A model generated the notes under the pieces. It did no database searches, had not been told where the DNA came from, and saw only the letters and a program-made list of their open reading frames with translations. 39,601 nucleotides of DNA from Acinetobacter seifertii. Lineage in GTDB: Bacteria; Pseudomonadota; Gammaproteobacteria; Pseudomonadales; Moraxellaceae. Position numbers and translations under genes: made by a program. The stretch is from NCBI RefSeq assembly GCF_000368065.1, contig NZ_KB851201.1, forward strand, positions 1-39,601. The letters run 5' to 3'. Of this stretch, positions 21,572 to 29,585 are shown one piece after another; position 1 is the first letter of the stretch; every line of letters starts with the position of its first letter.

Positions 21572-22359
21572 GGTGGTGTTTCAAAAAGTATGCTGAAACA
21601 AAGCAGGTTGAATTTTGATAAAATAGAGAAATGCGAATAACTCTAGAAATCAAATGTCCAACCTGCCTCAGTGACAGTATAAAGAAAAATGGCATCAAAG
21701 TAGATGGGAAACAAAACTATCAGTGCAAAGACTGTAAACGTCAGTTTATTGGTGACCATGCTCTGAGCTATCTAGGATGTAATTCAGGCATTACTCGAAA
21801 AATATTACAGTTGATGGTCAGAGGTAGTGGTATACGAGATATCGCTGAAGTTGAGCGAATCAGTATCGGTAAAGTTTTACGTACTTTAACCGAATCGACC
21901 TACCAAATTCAGCCTAAACAAAGTCATTATGAGTCTCTTGAAGTTGATGAGTTTTGGACTTTTGTGGGAAATAAAAATAATAAACAATGGCTTATTTACG
22001 CCTACCATCGAGAAACAGGTGAGATTGTTGCTTATGTTTGGGGTAAAAGAGACTTAGCTACAGTTCAACGATTGAAAACAAAGCTTAAACAATTAGGTAT
22101 TCACTACACCCGAATTGCAAGTGATCATTGGGACAGTTTCATAACTGCTTTTAAAAACTGCAAGCAAAGTATTGGTAAATTTTTTACTGTAGGTATTGAA
22201 GGTAATAATTGCAAAATAAGGCATCGAATTAGGCGTGGTTTTAGAAGGAGTTGTAATTTTTCAAAAAAGATTGAAAACCATTTTAAAGCTTTCGACTTAA
22301 CCTTTTTTTACATCAATAATGGCTTCATTTAATGTCAGCATACTTTTTGAAACACCACC
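21572..22359 (+). mobile_element. IS1-family insertion sequence with 8-bp target duplication
   Basis: 788-bp element with perfect 25-bp terminal inverted repeats (21572-21596 and 22335-22359) beginning ggtggtgtttcaaaaag, close to the IS1 end ggtgatgctg. The flanks carry caatttca at 21564-21571 and 22360-22367, the 8-bp duplication typical of IS1-type transposition. The transposase faces opposite to the interrupted gene. Confidence 0.95.
21631..22332 (+). CDS. IS1-family transposase, single reading frame
   Basis: 233 residues. An N-terminal zinc finger (C9, C12, C32, C35) and a short helix-turn-helix precede a DDE-type domain with D106 (E-V-D-E-F-W), D165 (A-S-D-H-W) and E190 (G-I-E-G-N-N). 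The final block [20 protein letters not shown] matches the IS1 InsB tail. Unlike E. coli IS1, no InsA-InsB frameshift is needed. It seems intact, so the element may be active. Confidence 0.93.
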   Translation: MRITLEIKCPTCLSDSIKKNGIKVDGKQNYQCKDCKRQFIGDHALSYLGCNSGITRKILQLMVRGSGIRDIAEVERISIGKVLRTLTESTYQIQPKQSHYESLEVDEFWTFVGNKNNKQWLIYAYHRETGEIVAYVWGKRDLATVQRLKTKLKQLGIHYTRIASDHWDSFITAFKNCKQSIGKFFTVGIEGNNCKIRHRIRRGFRRSCNFSKKIENHFKAFDLTFFYINNGFI

Positions 22360-22397
22360 CAATTTCAGTTAAGCTATCTAAAGAAAGTTTAGCCATT

Positions 22398-22683
22398 TTT
22401 ATCTCTCAGGATTATAAAATTATAGTTACTACTTTTTATTTAAAAGTAGTTAAAAATCATTATATTTCTACCCAAGTTTAAGTCAATCAAACAAGTTTAA
22501 ATTAAAATTGATGTTTGGGTAAGTAAGTGACCAAAAATGTCATATTATAAAAAATATTATAAGAAAATTTATGCATTATACTTTTAATATTGTGCTCAGG
22601 TTCGCATTATATAATTTTTATTCAAAATTTAATAATTGTAATAGAATGTTAAAATAATATGGGATAATAAATTATGTTTTTAA
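22398..22683. other. AT-rich intergenic region upstream of the broken roadblock gene
   Basis: About 290 very AT-rich bases between the broken roadblock start and the terminator of the ssp cluster. It should carry the promoter for the minus-strand GTPase module, but AT content makes any single -10/-35 pair unconvincing. The segments acccaa near 22471 and ttgggt near 22514 can pair loosely. No reading frame of note. Confidence 0.5.
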
Positions 22684-22712
22684 AATAAAAAAAGAGGAAC
22701 TATTTGTTCCTC
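22684..22712 (-). terminator. Rho-independent terminator of the ssp cluster
   Basis: On the minus strand gaggaac-aaata-gttcctc (22712-22694) is followed by a T run (22693-22684 read in reverse). It ends transcription from sspA-sspB and the hypothetical gene. Confidence 0.8.
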
Positions 22713-22732
22713 CTTTAATGTTTATGATGAAA

Positions 22733-23389
22733 TTAAACAAGCTGAGTATAAATACAGTACAAATAACCCAAGATTGCTAAAGCAACTACAGGAGCAATGA
22801 TCTTTGACCATGTAGGAACTGAAGTTTCGATTGTTTGTTCTTCAATATGCAAATCTTCGTGGGATGGTTGGGCTTGATGAACCATTTGGTTAAACTCCTT
22901 CATTGTTGTATCCAATGATAGCTCTTCTTGCTCAACAGGTTTAGAACCAATTAACTCTGTTAGGTGATTTGTTGACCAAACCCAGTCTTCCGCTTGGCCT
23001 GATAAATGTTCAACTTGACCTAAGATGAGCTCTTTCAATCCATTTTGACCGAACCCACCAGTGTCATCAAGCTGATTCAGCTCTGTTAACTGTAATGTGA
23101 GAATTTCAGAAATACTTTGTTCGAGCTCAGTATTTTTTAAAACTGATTGATTGTGTTTAGATGTAGTTAGATGGCGCGCTACTTCTTGAATATATAGTGG
23201 ATCAGCAGTTTTTATTTCATTATAAATTTTACTATCATCTTGACGCCATAAGCTGATTAACTTGCCAAGTGTTAGCACGTTAACTTCATCAATCAGCTTA
23301 TTCTTTTCATTTGCTGGATATTGATTTAAAAGCTGAGGCTTCTGAATTTTTATTTGCTCAGCAAAGTATTGGACTAAATCAAATGCCAT
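22733..23389 (-). CDS. Hypothetical protein with C-terminal membrane anchor
   Basis: 218 residues, no family recognised. The first 150 residues are mostly helical with polar spacing and no enzyme motif. Residues around 150-190 are acidic and low in hydrophobics. A single hydrophobic segment at the extreme C-terminus (I-I-A-P-V-V-A-L-A-I-L-G-Y-L-Y-C-I-Y) suggests a tail-anchored inner-membrane protein with a cytoplasmic body. It follows sspB by 17 bases and shares its terminator, so it is the third gene of the ssp transcript. A link to ClpXP adaptor function is possible but unproven. Confidence 0.75.
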   Translation of the reverse strand: MAFDLVQYFAEQIKIQKPQLLNQYPANEKNKLIDEVNVLTLGKLISLWRQDDSKIYNEIKTADPLYIQEVARHLTTSKHNQSVLKNTELEQSISEILTLQLTELNQLDDTGGFGQNGLKELILGQVEHLSGQAEDWVWSTNHLTELIGSKPVEQEELSLDTTMKEFNQMVHQAQPSHEDLHIEEQTIETSVPTWSKIIAPVVALAILGYLYCIYTQLV

Positions 23390-23406
23390 ACTTTATTCCT
23401 CTAAAT

Positions 23407-23841
23407 TTAATCTAAAATTCTTAATGTTGGTTTTTTCTTGCTCGATGTTGTTTCAGTTGATTCTTGTACTTCTGGCCCCATTACATTTTCTGCAGGAGTG
23501 ACATTGGCATATTCTTCTGGATCAAAGAATAAACCCTGACCATTTTCACGTGCATACAGGCCTAAAACAGCTTGAATAGGCACGTAAATATTCTTGGAAA
23601 CTCCACCAAACCGTGCTGAAAAAGTAATAGCATCATTGGTAATCAATAATTGATGTACAGCATGTGGAACAATGTTTAAAACGATTTGACCATCTTTGAC
23701 AAATTGTTGTGGTACATCCGTATGTGGCTGTGTTGCATCAACAAGTAAATAAGGTGTGAGTTTGTTGTCGCAAATCCATTCATAGATTGCACGAGCAAGA
23801 TAAGGACGTGTAGGGGTTAATTCAATAGTTTGCTCAGACAT
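23407..23841 (-). CDS. sspB: ClpXP specificity-enhancing factor SspB
   Basis: 144 residues. The N-terminal domain (about 1-110) has the SspB pattern R-P-Y-L-x-R-A-x-Y-E-W near the start and a S-A-R-F-G-G-V-S core; it tethers ssrA-tagged proteins. After an acidic flexible linker, the C-terminus ends K-P-T-L-R-I-L-D, matching the ClpX-binding tail of SspB. It lies 6 bases after sspA, the conserved sspA-sspB pair. Confidence 0.95.
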   Translation of the reverse strand: MSEQTIELTPTRPYLARAIYEWICDNKLTPYLLVDATQPHTDVPQQFVKDGQIVLNIVPHAVHQLLITNDAITFSARFGGVSKNIYVPIQAVLGLYARENGQGLFFDPEEYANVTPAENVMGPEVQESTETTSSKKKPTLRILD

Positions 23842-23847
23842 ATCACA

Positions 23848-24501
23848 CTATTCCATATTTAATTGTTCATTGTAACGGGTTTTCTCTTGGGCCGTCATTG
23901 ATTTAACAAAAGAAGGGCGGCTAAAGATACGTTTACAGTACAAAAATATAGGCCGACACTGCTGCTTTGGTAAATCAATTCCCATGCTATTCAGCCTCAC
24001 AAAAATTGGGGCGAGCATACAGTCCAAAATTGAAAAATTTTCCGACATAAAGTAAGGAAAATGCTGAAATAGTGGAGTAAGAGAAATTAAGGTCTCACGT
24101 AGTTCTTTTTGGGCTTTTTGTTTTTGTTCTACATTTAAAGTATCTACATGTTTGAGCATATGATCAGCCAATTTGAACCAATCATTTTCAAGACGCCAAA
24201 TATATTGTCGTTGTTCTGCACGTGCCATCGGCGCATCGGCGTAAAGTTTGCTCTGACGATATCGGTCATCAAGATATTCAGCAATAATGGGTGCTGAGAA
24301 TAATTTCAGGTTTTGCTCAACGAGCATCGGTAATTGGTTATAAGGGTTTAGACTTGCTAAATCCTCATCTTCGTGATCAGTTATGATCAATTGATATTTA
24401 ATTTGTTTTTCTGCTAATAAGAAACGAATCCAGTGAGAACGGAAATCATCAGCATGGCTGTAAAGGGTAATCCCCTGAATAGAGGTATTTTCGACCGACA
24501 T
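23848..24501 (-). CDS. sspA: Stringent starvation protein A, glutathione-transferase fold
   Basis: 217 residues. The N-terminal thioredoxin-like half (T-L-Y-S-H-A-D-D-F-R-S-H-W-x-R, then N-P-Y-N-Q-L-P-M-L-V) and the all-helical C-terminal half have the GST fold without the usual catalytic residue. SspA binds RNA polymerase and helps cells in stationary phase and acid stress. It follows rplM-rpsI, as in E. coli, but a terminator between rpsI and sspA suggests partly separate expression. Confidence 0.95.
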   Translation of the reverse strand: MSVENTSIQGITLYSHADDFRSHWIRFLLAEKQIKYQLIITDHEDEDLASLNPYNQLPMLVEQNLKLFSAPIIAEYLDDRYRQSKLYADAPMARAEQRQYIWRLENDWFKLADHMLKHVDTLNVEQKQKAQKELRETLISLTPLFQHFPYFMSENFSILDCMLAPIFVRLNSMGIDLPKQQCRPIFLYCKRIFSRPSFVKSMTAQEKTRYNEQLNME

Positions 24502-24623
24502 ATCACAAGACGACGTGGTTGAGTGAATCGATTAGAATACTAAAAATGCTCTAGGAAATCACGGTTCTAAAGAGATAGTTTTTATATTTATAAGTTCTTA
24601 TCTTTTGGTTCTGTTTTTATAAT

Positions 24624-24656
24624 AAAAAAGCCTTGGAAAAATCCAAGGCTTTTTGT
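24624..24656. terminator. Terminator downstream of rpsI
   Basis: aaaaagccttgga (24625-24637) pairs with tccaaggcttttt (24642-24654) around a short loop, with a T run on the minus strand. It terminates rplM-rpsI and is symmetrical. Readthrough would feed sspA. Confidence 0.85.
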
Positions 24657-24673
24657 CCGATTCGGTAAACGAA

Positions 24674-25060
24674 TTAACGTTTAGAGAATTGAGGACGTTT
24701 ACGAGCTTTACGTAAACCAAGTTTCTTACGTTCAACTTCACGAGCATCACGAGTAACGAAACCAGCTTGACGTAGAACAGGTTTTAAAGTTTCGTCAGCA
24801 GCGATAAGCGCACGAGTAATACCGTGACGGATCGCGCCAGCTTGACCACCGATACCACCACCTTTAACAGTGATGTAAAGGTCAAACTTTTCAGTAACTT
24901 CTAAAAGTTCTAAAGGTTGACGAACAACCATACGAGCAGTTTCACGACCGAAATATTGCTCTAAAGTACGGTTGTTAATAACGAGTTTGCCTGTACCAGC
25001 TGACAAGAAAACACGTGCAGTTGCGGTCTTACGGCGACCTGTACCATAATTAGTAGCCAT
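24674..25060 (-). CDS. rpsI: 30S ribosomal protein uS9
   Basis: 128 residues. The family pattern is complete: [13 protein letters not shown] at the start, [15 protein letters not shown] in the middle, and [17 protein letters not shown] at the end. The basic tail reaches the ribosomal P site. Separated from rplM by 12 bases as in other bacteria. Confidence 0.99.
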   Translation of the reverse strand: MATNYGTGRRKTATARVFLSAGTGKLVINNRTLEQYFGRETARMVVRQPLELLEVTEKFDLYITVKGGGIGGQAGAIRHGITRALIAADETLKPVLRQAGFVTRDAREVERKKLGLRKARKRPQFSKR

Positions 25061-25072
25061 GTGCTGTATCCC

Positions 25073-25501
25073 TTAGATGTCCAAAACTTGTGGCTGTTGA
25101 GCAGCATGCGGATGCTCAGTACCAGCGTACACTTTCATTTTTTTGATCATTGCATAACCAAGAGGACCTTTTGGTAACATGCCTTTAACCGCTTTTTCAA
25201 GAACAGCTTCAGGTTTGTGAGCAATTAACTTCTCGAAGTTAGTCTCACGGATACCACCAGGGAAACCAGTATGGCGATAATATTTCTTATCAAGTGATTT
25301 TTTACCAGTCACTTGAACTTGTTCAGCATTAATCACAACGATGTAATCGCCAGTGTCAACGTGAGGAGTATAAGAAGTTTTATGCTTACCGCGTAAACGA
25401 CGAGCGATTTCAGTCGCAAGGCGACCTAAAGTTTTGCCAGAAGCATCAACAACATACCAGTCATGTTGAACTTCAGCTGGCTTAGCGCTGAGAGTTTTCA
25501 T
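25073..25501 (-). CDS. rplM: 50S ribosomal protein uL13
   Basis: 142 residues with [15 protein letters not shown] near the start, H-T-G-F-P-G-G, and [11 protein letters not shown] near 108-118. It binds 23S rRNA early in assembly. It is first in the rplM-rpsI transcript and is preceded by a leader with a hairpin (25525-25550). Confidence 0.99.
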
Positions 25502-25524
25502 TAAACCACTACCTATTATAGTTG

Positions 25525-25592
25525 GTTTGGACTATGGAATCTGTCCAAACAAAAGGAGCAAGCATTCTAAACGAGTTTGTCCAAAGTCACAA
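25525..25592 (-). promoter_or_regulatory. rplM promoter and 5' leader hairpin
   Basis: On the minus strand ttgtga (25592-25587) and tagaat (25569-25564) are 17 bases apart, a good sigma-70 promoter. In the resulting leader gtttggac (25550-25543) pairs perfectly with gtccaaac (25532-25525), giving an 8-bp stem about 25 bases upstream of the rplM start. A related tttggacaaac lies in the promoter spacer. The hairpin could serve translational feedback by L13, known in E. coli; that is inference. Confidence 0.6.
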
Positions 25593-25674
25593 GAAAAATC
25601 CAGTGTGAGGTAGATAATTTAATCCCTAATCCGATGAATGTAGGATATGTTAAAATAATTCAAATTTTAGAAAT

Positions 25675-26658
25675 GTGTCGGGGGTGATTGTGCTGCCTTT
25701 ATATGTCACTTCCGGTGAGCCTGCCGGTATTGGTCCAGATATTTGTTTGAGTCTGGCGAAACGAGTTGATGAACGTCCTGTTGTTGTTTTAGCTGACCGA
25801 AATTTATTGCAACAACGTGCTCAAAAGCTTGGCCTAGATATTAAGTTTTTAGAGTATACCGGACAGACTCAATCATCTTTACAAGGTGAGCTTTATATAG
25901 AGCATGTTGCATTAAAAACAGAAGTCACTGATGGTCAATTAGACCCAGCTAATGCTGCTTATGTATTAGAGCAACTACGTCGCTCAGCTGATTATGCAAT
26001 GTCAGGTAAAAGTGTAGGTGTAGCTACTGCGCCGGTACAAAAATCAGTCATTAATGATGCAGGAATTTTGTTTAGTGGTCACACCGAATATTACCAAGAG
26101 TTTGCAGGTGTAGAGCGTGTTGTCATGATGCTCGCCACTAAAACCTTGCGAGTTGCTTTAGCGACTACACATTTGCCTTTAAGAGATGTAGCAGATGCAA
26201 TTACCAAACAACGCTTGCATCAAGTAATAGACATCTTGCTTCATGACTTAAAAACTAAGTTTAAAATTACTGATCCAAGGATTTTGGTGTGTGGCTTAAA
26301 TCCTCATGCGGGTGAAGATGGTTACTTAGGTCGTGAAGAGATTGATACCATTAATCCAGTTCTTGAAACTTACCGCTCTCAAGGCATTAAAATCAGTTTA
26401 AGTATGCCAGCAGACACTTTATTTACTCCTGAACATCTTAAAAATGCTGATGCTGTTCTTGCCATGTACCATGATCAAGGCTTACCTGTGCTAAAATCAC
26501 AAGGTTTTGGTGAAGCAATTAATATCACATTGGGCTTACCGTTTATTCGAACTTCAGTCGATCATGGTACTGCTCTGTCTTTAGCTGGGACAGGTTTGGC
26601 AAAAAGCTCAAGTTTAAATGTCGCTGTCGATTTAGCTTTATCGTTGGCAGAGAGTTAA
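25675..26658 (+). CDS. pdxA: 4-hydroxythreonine-4-phosphate dehydrogenase
   Basis: 327 residues from the GTG at 25675; GTG at 25690, behind a ggggg tract, is an alternative start. The enzyme oxidises 4-phospho-hydroxythreonine in pyridoxal 5'-phosphate synthesis. It shows T-S-G-E-P-A-G-I-G-P-D at 12-22, F-S-G-H-T-E-Y at 133-139, and metal-binding histidines H166, H211 (L-N-P-H-A-G-E-D-G) and H266 (M-Y-H-D-Q-G-L). It leads a pdxA-ksgA-apaH operon like that of E. coli. Confidence 0.96.
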   Translation: MSGVIVLPLYVTSGEPAGIGPDICLSLAKRVDERPVVVLADRNLLQQRAQKLGLDIKFLEYTGQTQSSLQGELYIEHVALKTEVTDGQLDPANAAYVLEQLRRSADYAMSGKSVGVATAPVQKSVINDAGILFSGHTEYYQEFAGVERVVMMLATKTLRVALATTHLPLRDVADAITKQRLHQVIDILLHDLKTKFKITDPRILVCGLNPHAGEDGYLGREEIDTINPVLETYRSQGIKISLSMPADTLFTPEHLKNADAVLAMYHDQGLPVLKSQGFGEAINITLGLPFIRTSVDHGTALSLAGTGLAKSSSLNVAVDLALSLAES

Positions 26659-26681
26659 ATTTTTCATGTTGGAAATGTTCT

Positions 26682-27494
26682 ATGTATCAAATTAATGCCC
26701 TAAACCCGAAAGATGAAGGGCATAAAGCTCGTAAACGTTTTGGTCAAAACTTCTTACATGATCAGCGAGTCATTGCCAAAATTGTAAGATCTGTCAATCC
26801 GCGTACAGGCGATAACATTGTTGAAATTGGTCCGGGCTTGGCTGCATTAACTTCTCCTTTAATTGGAGAGTGTGATGCTTTAACAGTTGTTGAGTTAGAC
26901 CGTGACTTAGCAGCGGGTTTGCCAGAGCGTGTTCCACATCCAGAACGTTTAACTATTGTAGAAGCTGATGCATTAAAATATGACTTTAGTGAACTCGTAA
27001 AAGATGGTCGACCATTACGTGTAGTAGGTAATTTACCTTATAACATTTCAACACCACTACTTTTTCATCTCTTGGAATTTGGTAGCAAAGTCAAAGATAT
27101 GCACTTTATGCTGCAAAAAGAGGTGGTTGATCGTATTACTGCTGAACCAAATACAAAAGAATATGGTCGTTTATCGGTAATGATTCAATATTATTGCCAG
27201 CCTACATTTTTATTTGAAGTTCCTGCAGGCGCATTTAATCCACCGCCAAAAGTAACGAGTGCAGTATTCCGTTTAGTTCCTTACGAACAAAAACCGATTG
27301 TCGCAAAAGATGAGAAAGCTTTAGCTCGTTTGGTTGCACATGTGTTTACTCAGCGCCGTAAAACCCTAAGAAACAGCCTTAAAGGTATGTTGGCAGAAGA
27401 TGGCTTTGAGAAAGCAGGCGTTGACCCAATGGCTCGTCCAGAAACTCTGACGCTTGCCGAGTTTGTCGCTTTGGCAGATCAAATGGTGGCATAA
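26682..27494 (+). CDS. rsmA: 16S rRNA dimethyladenosine transferase (RsmA/KsgA)
   Basis: 270 residues. It methylates two adjacent adenosines in helix 45 near the 16S 3' end. Visible: K-R-F-G-Q-N-F-L-H-D (18-27), SAM motif V-E-I-G-P-G-L-A-A-L-T (47-57) and the catalytic N-L-P-Y-N-I-S (117-123), then a C-terminal helical domain with F-T-Q-R-R-K-T-L-R-N. It lies 23 bases after pdxA, and its stop touches the apaH start. Confidence 0.97.
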   Translation: MYQINALNPKDEGHKARKRFGQNFLHDQRVIAKIVRSVNPRTGDNIVEIGPGLAALTSPLIGECDALTVVELDRDLAAGLPERVPHPERLTIVEADALKYDFSELVKDGRPLRVVGNLPYNISTPLLFHLLEFGSKVKDMHFMLQKEVVDRITAEPNTKEYGRLSVMIQYYCQPTFLFEVPAGAFNPPPKVTSAVFRLVPYEQKPIVAKDEKALARLVAHVFTQRRKTLRNSLKGMLAEDGFEKAGVDPMARPETLTLAEFVALADQMVA

Positions 27495-28334
27495 ATGACC
27501 AAGCGCTATAACTATATCATTGGAGATGTTCAAGGTTGTTTTGAAGCACTCAAAGCATTGCTGAAAGAAATACGTTTTGATCCTGACCAAGATTTTATTT
27601 GGTTTGCTGGTGATTTAGTTGCACGTGGAGAAAATTCTGTCGGTGCACTTCGTTTTATTAAAAAACTAGCCGATCGTGGCGCAGCTGCAACCGTCTTAGG
27701 TAATCATGATTTAACACTGGTTGCTGGTGCTCGTGGTCTTAAAGAAATTAAAGATAAAGATCGTACACAGGATGTTATTGACGCTGTGGATGGTGATGAA
27801 CTCATCGACTGGTTACGTAAACAGCCATTATGTTTATTTCCAAATGAACAAACTGTGCTAACACATGCTGGTATACCTTGTATTTGGGATGCAAAAAAAA
27901 CGGCTGCTTTAGCAAAAGAAGTTGAAGCTGTATTAGCACATGATGATCTGTCTGTATTAGATGCTTTTTTAGCTGAAATGTATGGTTCAAAACCAGATCT
28001 TTGGACAGATGAGTTAACTGGTAATGACCGCCTACGCTGTATTACCAATTATTTAACACGCATGCGTTTAACTAATGCAGAAGGTAGATTGGAATTTAGT
28101 TTTAAAGATACTTTAGATGCACCTATGCCAGAAGGTTATTTACCTTGGTTTGAATTTCCAAGTAAAGCTGCACAAACACATCAAGTATTCTTTGGTCATT
28201 GGGCTGCTCTAGAAGGCAGAACAATCAGTGAACATATTCAGAACGTAGATGGTGGCTGTGTATGGGGTAAAAACTTAATTGCTTATCGTCTTGAAGACCA
28301 GCAAAGTTTTTCAGTAGTTAATCCTGTCATGTAA
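27495..28334 (+). CDS. apaH: Symmetrical bis(5'-nucleosyl)-tetraphosphatase
   Basis: 279 residues, a metallophosphatase that splits Ap4A to two ADP. Motifs: I-I-G-D-V-Q-G-C (8-15), A-G-D-L-V-A-R-G (38-45), V-L-G-N-H-D-L (67-73) and F-G-H-W-A near the C-terminus. GDxQG in place of GDxHG also occurs in other ApaH proteins, so it is not a defect. The ATG follows the ksgA stop directly. The apaG gene that E. coli has between them is missing. Confidence 0.95.
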   Translation: MTKRYNYIIGDVQGCFEALKALLKEIRFDPDQDFIWFAGDLVARGENSVGALRFIKKLADRGAAATVLGNHDLTLVAGARGLKEIKDKDRTQDVIDAVDGDELIDWLRKQPLCLFPNEQTVLTHAGIPCIWDAKKTAALAKEVEAVLAHDDLSVLDAFLAEMYGSKPDLWTDELTGNDRLRCITNYLTRMRLTNAEGRLEFSFKDTLDAPMPEGYLPWFEFPSKAAQTHQVFFGHWAALEGRTISEHIQNVDGGCVWGKNLIAYRLEDQQSFSVVNPVM

Positions 28335-28335
28335 T

Positions 28336-28366
28336 AAAAAAAGCCGCATAAGCGGCTTTTTTCTTT
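28336..28366. terminator. Bidirectional terminator after apaH
   Basis: aagccgc (28341-28347) pairs with gcggctt (28352-28358) with a 4-base loop, an A run before and a T run after. It serves apaH and the convergent DUF2147 gene. Confidence 0.9.
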
Positions 28367-28373
28367 TTAAGAT

Positions 28374-28817
28374 TTATTCTAGGCGAATCCAGATTTGATT
28401 GCGGCCTAAAGCTGAAACTCCAAGATAACCACGCATGTGTAGACGATTACCATTTGCACTGAGTTTGGCTTTTAATCCGTAAACTTTGCCAGTATTTGGG
28501 TCTAGAATTTTCCCACCAGTGTAGGTTGTACTATCCACTTGTTTTAAACCAGTCGCGATATCTAAACCTACAATATGCTTATTGGTATAAGGCGCTGGGC
28601 AGTTATCACAAATTTCTTTTGGTGTATAACCGGGACGCGGTGTAATTTTTACAACTTTTCCTGAATAAGTACCATTTGCCTCTTTTCGTATTTCTACATG
28701 AGCCTTAGGCGTACCAGTTTTATCGTCAATCGTTTGCCACATACCAGTAATATCAGCTGCAAAAGTAGCTGAATTTATCCCCAATAAGAGCAACGCTCCA
28801 ACAAAAAATTTCCCCAT
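28374..28817 (-). CDS. DUF2147 family secreted protein
   Basis: 147 residues from the ATG at 28817, which has aaagga as ribosome binding site; an in-frame start at 28850 would spoil the signal peptide. Residues 1-20 are a signal peptide (M-G-K-F-F-V-G-A-L-L-L-L-G ... A-T-F-A). The mature part opens with I-T-G-M-W-Q-T-I-D-D and contains a C-D-N-C-P pair and G-K-V-Y-x-L-K-A-K-L, typical of DUF2147, whose function is unknown. Monocistronic, with the bidirectional terminator behind it. Confidence 0.85.
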   Translation of the reverse strand: MGKFFVGALLLLGINSATFAADITGMWQTIDDKTGTPKAHVEIRKEANGTYSGKVVKITPRPGYTPKEICDNCPAPYTNKHIVGLDIATGLKQVDSTTYTGGKILDPNTGKVYGLKAKLSANGNRLHMRGYLGVSALGRNQIWIRLE

Positions 28818-28900
28818 AATCAAAAATCCTTTTAGATTTGAAAAGATCATCTTATTTCTAATTGATCACTGGTTCAATGTTTATTTGAACTACTTTTTGA

Positions 28901-29575
28901 TCAGGAAATTCCTACAGATAACATGAAAGTCGGTAGCCATATAGCGGTAAATACACCATTTAAAGCCATACCAAAAGCGGCATAACGACCCGCAACAGGG
29001 CCACGTTGCCAAGCTTGAGCTGTTCCAATAGCATGTGCGGCTAAACCTAGAGCTAAACCTGATGCTCTTTCATCATGAATATGCTTAAGTAAAAATGGTG
29101 AAAATGCTGCACCAATAACTCCAGATAAAATCACAATTAACGTGACTAATGTTTCAGGGGCATGTAATAAAGTTGCGATGTTTAAAGCAATAGGTGTAGT
29201 TACAGCGCGTGTAGCAAAAGCCAGAATAGTAGGCTCAGACATATGCAATAAATAAGCAAGGCCCATTGGTAAAGCAACGGCGCTAATACTTGCAAAACAT
29301 AAGATTCCAATAACCGATTTAAGAGGTAAATCGTCATATCGCATTGCAGCCAAAGGTATCGCTAAAGCAACGGTGACATACCCTAATAGGTGGCTGAATA
29401 AATCGTTTACGTAAAGTCGGTATTCTTCATAAGGAACTTTCAAGATTGATAATAAACCAATCACAATGAACATACCGAAAACTAAGAGAGGGACTTGAGG
29501 GAAACGGCGGTTTAAAGGTTTTGCACAAAGGTAGCCAACTAGAGTGATCAAAAATCCATATAAAATCATAAACAT
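28901..29575 (-). CDS. LrgB/CidB-family membrane protein
   Basis: 224 residues from the ATG at 29575, which follows an aaggag ribosome binding site; a longer frame from 29614 overlaps the upstream gene. Six or more hydrophobic helices are apparent, with the family segments A-F-A-T-R-A-V-T-T-P-I-A-L and L-G-L-A-A-H-A-I-G-T-A. LrgB partners LrgA in holin/antiholin-like control of murein hydrolases or in export of small metabolites; the role here is not established. The pair has no LytSR-type regulator next to it. Confidence 0.88.
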   Translation of the reverse strand: MFMILYGFLITLVGYLCAKPLNRRFPQVPLLVFGMFIVIGLLSILKVPYEEYRLYVNDLFSHLLGYVTVALAIPLAAMRYDDLPLKSVIGILCFASISAVALPMGLAYLLHMSEPTILAFATRAVTTPIALNIATLLHAPETLVTLIVILSGVIGAAFSPFLLKHIHDERASGLALGLAAHAIGTAQAWQRGPVAGRYAAFGMALNGVFTAIWLPTFMLSVGIS

Positions 29576-29585
29576 TTTATTCTCC

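Larger units (their letters stand above)
21241..22397 (-). pseudogene. Roadblock/LC7 gene broken by an IS1-family element and a frameshift
   Basis: Start ATG at 22397, preceded by a GAGAG ribosome binding site. Removing the IS (21572-22359) and one copy of its 8-bp target duplication leaves 361 bases, one too many. One extra A in the run at 22380-22383 causes the shift; without it the frame gives 119 residues beginning [18 protein letters not shown] and continuing through S-E-S-G-L-S-L-A-T to the stop at 21241. That pattern fits a second roadblock/LC7 protein, different from the intact copy at 19212. As the first gene of the module its loss may also reduce downstream expression. A sequencing error could explain the extra base, but not the IS. 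Confidence 0.85.

Noticed and set aside
27495..28334. GDVQG instead of GDVHG in ApaH as an active-site loss
   Set aside because: Other ApaH proteins also have GDxQG, and all other metal motifs are intact.
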